Origin: Chloroflexota bacterium
GTDB taxonomy: Bacteria > Chloroflexota > Limnocylindria > Limnocylindrales > CSP1-4
Direction: 5' to 3'
Length of the DNA stretch: 8,136 bases
NCBI GenBank assembly: GCA_021802185.1
Contig: JAKAAV010000080.1
Location: 1 to 8,136, forward strand
Position 1 is the stretch's first letter. Each line of letters begins with the position of its first letter. Both the position numbers and the translations under genes were made by a program. The notes below the pieces were generated by a model that saw only the letters and a list, made by a program, of their open reading frames with translations, had not been told where the DNA came from and ran no database searches. Shown piece after piece: positions 5,141-8,136 of the stretch.

Positions 5141-8136
5141 ATGCAGGTGGTGGGGAGGGAGCTCGAGCTCGGCCGGCTCGGCGCTGCGCTGGAACGGGCT
5201 GCGGCCGGCCGGCTGTCCCGCGTCGCCGTCACGGGGACGACGGGAACCGGCATCACCACGCTCCTCGGCGAGCTCGAGCGACGCCTCGCCGGCGAACCGC
5301 ATGTCGTCGTCGCGCGCGGGACCGCAGCCGCACCCCTGTGCGGACACCCCTACGCCGCCCTTTCGGCGGCGCTCGAAGGACCCATCTCGGGACTCCCCGA
5401 CGATCGACTGGCGGAGGTCCTGGGCCCCGCAGCGGACGAGTTCGCGCTGCTGCTGCCGCGCCTGGTCGACCGGATCCGCGCGACGTGTCCCGTGGAGGGC
5501 ACGATGGCATCGGCGCCGGACCAGCGCCGCGGGAGGTTCGTCGAAGCCGTCCTCGGCGTGCTCGGGCGCCTCGTGCCAGACGGCGTGGCCCTGCTCATCC
5601 TCGACGACCTCCACTGGGCCGACCCCGGGACGCGCGCGTTCGTCGAGTTCATGCTGGGCCTGGACGTCCAGCTGCCGATCTGCCTCGTCGTGGCCTATCA
5701 CAGCGACGAGGTCGGGCGGCGCCATCCGCTCGGCCGCGTCGCCCGGCGGCTCGCGTCGGACCCGACCATCGACCGTATCGAGGTGGAGCCGTTCCGGCCC
5801 GACGAGCTTCTCAGGTTCATCGAGGCGGAGACCGGCGAGCGGCCCTCGGCGGGACTGCTCGCCGCGATCGTGGAGCGGTCGAACGGCAATCCGATCGTCG
5901 CGGCGCAGGTCCTGGCCGCGCGCCGGATCATGCCCGAGGCGCGCCTGTCCGACTCGTTCGACGAGCTCGTCGAGGCGCGTCTCGCGCTGCTCGGGACGGG
6001 GGCGGCGCGCTGGGTCCGCGTCCTTGCCGCAGTGCGGCGGCCCATCGACCCGGCCGTGCTCGTCGGGATGCGCGCCGGCGACGGCGAGCTCTCCGAACGG
6101 ACGCTCGACGAGGCTGTCGGGAGCGGGCTCGTCGAGCGCCGCGGCAGTGACGTCGCGATCGCGCAGGAGCTGTATGCGGAAGCCGTCGAGACGCTGCTCG
6201 ACCCGTCCGGCCGGCAGTCGATCCACGCCGCGATCGCGGCACGGCTCCCGGGGCCGCCGGACGAGCAGGCGTGGCACTGGGAGCAGGCGCTCCGGCTCGA
6301 CCTCGCACGCGACGCCCACGTCGCCGCGGGCCTCGCGGCGGAGGCGCTCGATCCGGGCGGGACGTCGCTCGAGCACTACCTCCGGGCGCTCGAGCTGGAC
6401 GCGTCGGCGTGGCCCGAGCCGGCCATGCCGCCGTCGCCCGGCGAGGCGGCCCCGTCCGGACCGGCGGGCGATGGCCGCCGCGCCATCCTCGACGCCGACG
6501 TGTCGCTCGCCCTTCCGGATCGCCCCGGGCTCCCGGATCGCTTCGGGCTCCCGGCCCGGCCCGCGCCCCTGGATCGCGCCGCGCTCCTCGCCCGTGCCGC
6601 CGAGTCGGCCTACGTCGATGGATCGTTCCGACGCGCCGCCACGCTCGCCGCCCAGGCGATCGAGGCCCGATCGCACCGTGCGGCGCTCTCGTCCGTCGTC
6701 GGGCTCGGGCGCGAGGCGCGGGACCTCCACGCGCGGGAGCTCGGTGCGCTGTACGAGCGCCTCGGACGGTACCGCTGGGCGGCCGGCCAGATCGAGGCCG
6801 CGCTCTCGTCGTACGCGACCGGCGTCGATTCCGTGCCTGCGCACCCGTCCCCGGAGCGTGCTCGTGTCCTCGCGGCGCTCGCGCAGGCCCTCATGCTCGA
6901 GGGCCGCTTCGACGAGAGCGCGCGATTCTCGCGCGAGGCGATCGCGGCGGCAACCGGGGCGGGGCGGGACGCCCTGGCCGAGCTCGGTCACGCGACGTGC
7001 ACGCTCGGCGTCGACGAGGGGTACCTCGGGGACCTCGAGCGCGGCCTCTGGCTGCTCCGGCAGGCGGCGGCGATCGCGCGCGAGGCCGGACGACTCGACG
7101 ACCTGATGCGGGCGTACGCGAACCAGACGACGCTGCTCGAGCTGGACTCGCGCCGGGCGGAGGCACTCGCGATCGTCGACGAGGGCATCGCCGAGGCGCG
7201 CCGCTGGGGCCAGGAGGCCGTGTACGGCGCGTTCCTGCGCGGGAACGGCGGCGACACGCTGTTCGTCCTGGGCCGCTGGCCGGAGGCCGAGGCGATGTGC
7301 CACCAGGCTCTCGAGTGGAGCCCATCGGGAGTCGCACGCTTCAACCCGCTCGTGTGGCTGACCAACGTCCGCGTCGAATCGGCATCTGACGAGGAGGCGG
7401 GACGGCTGCTCGGCCAGCTTCTGCTGCAGCAGGAATCCGTGCCGGATGCGCAGTGGGCCGCGGAAGTCGAGCGCGCGACGGTCAGCTTCGCGCTGTGGCG
7501 CGAGGACGTGCAGGACGCGAAGCGCGCGGCGGAGCGGGGCTGGGCGCGCGTGCTGCGCGGGGACGACTGGGCGCAGGTTGCGATCGCGGCCTCGGCGACG
7601 GTGGAGGCAGCCGCAGCCGTGGCCGACGAGGCCCGGGAGCGGCGGGACCGAGGCGGGGTCGCCGCGTCCCTCAGGTGGGCAGACGACGTCCTCGCGGAAG
7701 CTCGCCGGCGGGTCGATGCCGGGGGGATGCCGCCGGCGCTGGGCGCGCGGATCGAGGCCGAGCTGCACCTCGCGACGGCGATGGCGCACCGGACGCGCAT
7801 CGCGGGCGCACCCGACCCGGACGCGTGGGCGGATCTCGCCACGCGCTGGGCGGCCGTGCCCAACCCGTACCGGGCGGCACACGCTCGATGGCGCGAGGCC
7901 GAGGCGGTGCTGCGGTCCCGGCCCGACGAACCGGGATCGAGGCCCGACCGTTCGCGGGCGCGCGACGCGCTGGTCGAAGCCCTCGGAATCGCCCGCGAGA
8001 TCGGCGCGCGTCCACTGGCCCGGGAGGTCCAGCAGATGGCCGTCCGTGCACGGATCCAGCTCCCCGACGCGCTGCTCGTTCCAGGCGAGGCGGCAGCCGT
8101 GCCGGTGGCCGTGCACGTGCCCGGGGATGGTGCGCG
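5141..8136 (+). CDS. Large AAA/STAND ATPase-TPR regulator, LuxR-type (3' end beyond window)
   Basis: A frame open from ATG 5141 to the right edge (998 full codons, no stop) encodes a transcriptional-regulator-type ATPase. Residues 1-270 are the NTPase: entry motif VVGRELELGRLGAALE (3-18), a Walker A position reading GTTGTGITT (32-40), Walker B LLILDDLHWAD (151-161), AYHSDEVGRRHPL (185-197) and NGNPIVAAQVL (248-258). Residues 271-420 resemble the winged-helix and linker part. A Pro-rich linker (about 425-482) contains a six-residue repeat. From about 476 to the edge come helical TPR-like repeats, e.g. GRFDESARFSREAIAAA and GRWPEAEAMCHQALEW. The last segment, ALGIAREIGARPLAREVQQM, is what commonly precedes a C-terminal LuxR helix-turn-helix, which should lie just outside. 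Oddities: Ile38 replaces the Walker A lysine and His187 replaces the arginine of the usual YRSDE motif. The target genes are unknown; it is divergent from the ACT-ddaH operon. Confidence 0.88.
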   Translation, partial: MQVVGRELELGRLGAALERAAAGRLSRVAVTGTTGTGITTLLGELERRLAGEPHVVVARGTAAAPLCGHPYAALSAALEGPISGLPDDRLAEVLGPAADEFALLLPRLVDRIRATCPVEGTMASAPDQRRGRFVEAVLGVLGRLVPDGVALLILDDLHWADPGTRAFVEFMLGLDVQLPICLVVAYHSDEVGRRHPLGRVARRLASDPTIDRIEVEPFRPDELLRFIEAETGERPSAGLLAAIVERSNGNPIVAAQVLAARRIMPEARLSDSFDELVEARLALLGTGAARWVRVLAAVRRPIDPAVLVGMRAGDGELSERTLDEAVGSGLVERRGSDVAIAQELYAEAVETLLDPSGRQSIHAAIAARLPGPPDEQAWHWEQALRLDLARDAHVAAGLAAEALDPGGTSLEHYLRALELDASAWPEPAMPPSPGEAAPSGPAGDGRRAILDADVSLALPDRPGLPDRFGLPARPAPLDRAALLARAAESAYVDGSFRRAATLAAQAIEARSHRAALSSVVGLGREARDLHARELGALYERLGRYRWAAGQIEAALSSYATGVDSVPAHPSPERARVLAALAQALMLEGRFDESARFSREAIAAATGAGRDALAELGHATCTLGVDEGYLGDLERGLWLLRQAAAIAREAGRLDDLMRAYANQTTLLELDSRRAEALAIVDEGIAEARRWGQEAVYGAFLRGNGGDTLFVLGRWPEAEAMCHQALEWSPSGVARFNPLVWLTNVRVESASDEEAGRLLGQLLLQQESVPDAQWAAEVERATVSFALWREDVQDAKRAAERGWARVLRGDDWAQVAIAASATVEAAAAVADEARERRDRGGVAASLRWADDVLAEARRRVDAGGMPPALGARIEAELHLATAMAHRTRIAGAPDPDAWADLATRWAAVPNPYRAAHARWREAEAVLRSRPDEPGSRPDRSRARDALVEALGIAREIGARPLAREVQQMAVRARIQLPDALLVPGEAAAVPVAVHVPGDGA
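6512..6583 (+). repeat. Four-unit 18-bp in-frame repeat in the regulator's linker
   Basis: Four consecutive 18-bp units start at 6512, 6530, 6548 and 6566 and encode LPDRPG, LPDRFG, LPARPA and PLDRAA. The first two differ at only three or so bases and the later ones are more diverged. Because the unit is a multiple of three, copy number can change without a frameshift. It lies in the Pro/Ala/Gly-rich linker between the ATPase half and the TPR-like half, where length variation would probably be tolerated. Confidence 0.65.

Noticed and set aside
5253..6308. Several minus-strand frames of about 85-126 codons inside the regulator
   Set aside because: Arg/Ala-rich shadows of the regulator's coding frame, with no motif or start signal.
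3998..8116. Very long minus-strand open frame (1372 codons) antisense to the regulator
   Set aside because: Its translation is Arg/Pro/Gly-rich with no recognisable domain, it runs through three real genes' positions and strands, and long antisense frames are expected in DNA with GC-saturated third codon positions.
1..8136. CRISPR array, tRNA or rRNA genes, insertion sequences, att sites
   Set aside because: No spaced repeats of CRISPR type, no tRNA-like cloverleaf, and no transposase or integrase frame was found on reading both strands.

Overview
The window is very GC-rich with GC-loaded third codon positions. It carries five complete genes, one large gene cut by the right edge, and one probable gene remnant. 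The gene set (bacterial complex I subunits, a MidA/NDUFAF7-type methyltransferase, a very long AAA/TPR regulator of the LuxR type, a candidate leaderless start) fits a free-living aerobic high-GC bacterium. Chloroflexota or Actinomycetota are the likeliest groups; this is a judgement from protein style and composition, not from a search.

Layout, left to right. A perfect 15-bp stem-loop (26-62) lies in front of midA (101-1357, +). midA converges on nuoD (1335-2579, -) and overlaps it by 23 bp at the 3' ends. nuoD follows nuoB (2576-3337, -) with an ATGA start/stop overlap. A 226-bp gap (3338-3563) holds a tandem 23-bp repeat. Upstream on the same strand lie a dimethylargininase-like gene (3564-4379, -) and a tandem-ACT-domain gene (4381-4764, -), one base apart. 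The divergent intergenic region 4765-5140 contains what looks like the decayed C-terminal end of an MFS transporter (minus strand). A large ATPase/TPR regulator runs from 5141 (+) off the right edge.

How the genes may work together. NuoB and NuoD meet at the quinone site and cluster N2 of respiratory complex I. The human homologue of MidA, NDUFAF7, is a complex I assembly factor that symmetrically dimethylates Arg85 of NDUFS2, the NuoD homologue. Here the two genes are tail to tail, and the matching arginine is kept (Arg94 of this NuoD). That is the most informative point in the window: an enzyme gene sitting against the gene of its probable protein substrate. Next to them is a gene of the family that hydrolyses free methylarginines, which raises an unproven idea of a local methylarginine make-and-clear module. 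nuoC, which normally lies between nuoB and nuoD, is absent from its usual place.

The large regulator has an intact Walker B motif but has lost the Walker A lysine (Ile38) and the arginine of its YRSDE-like motif (His187), so it may no longer work as an ordinary ATP-driven switch. No RNA genes, CRISPR array, insertion sequence or prophage were seen.
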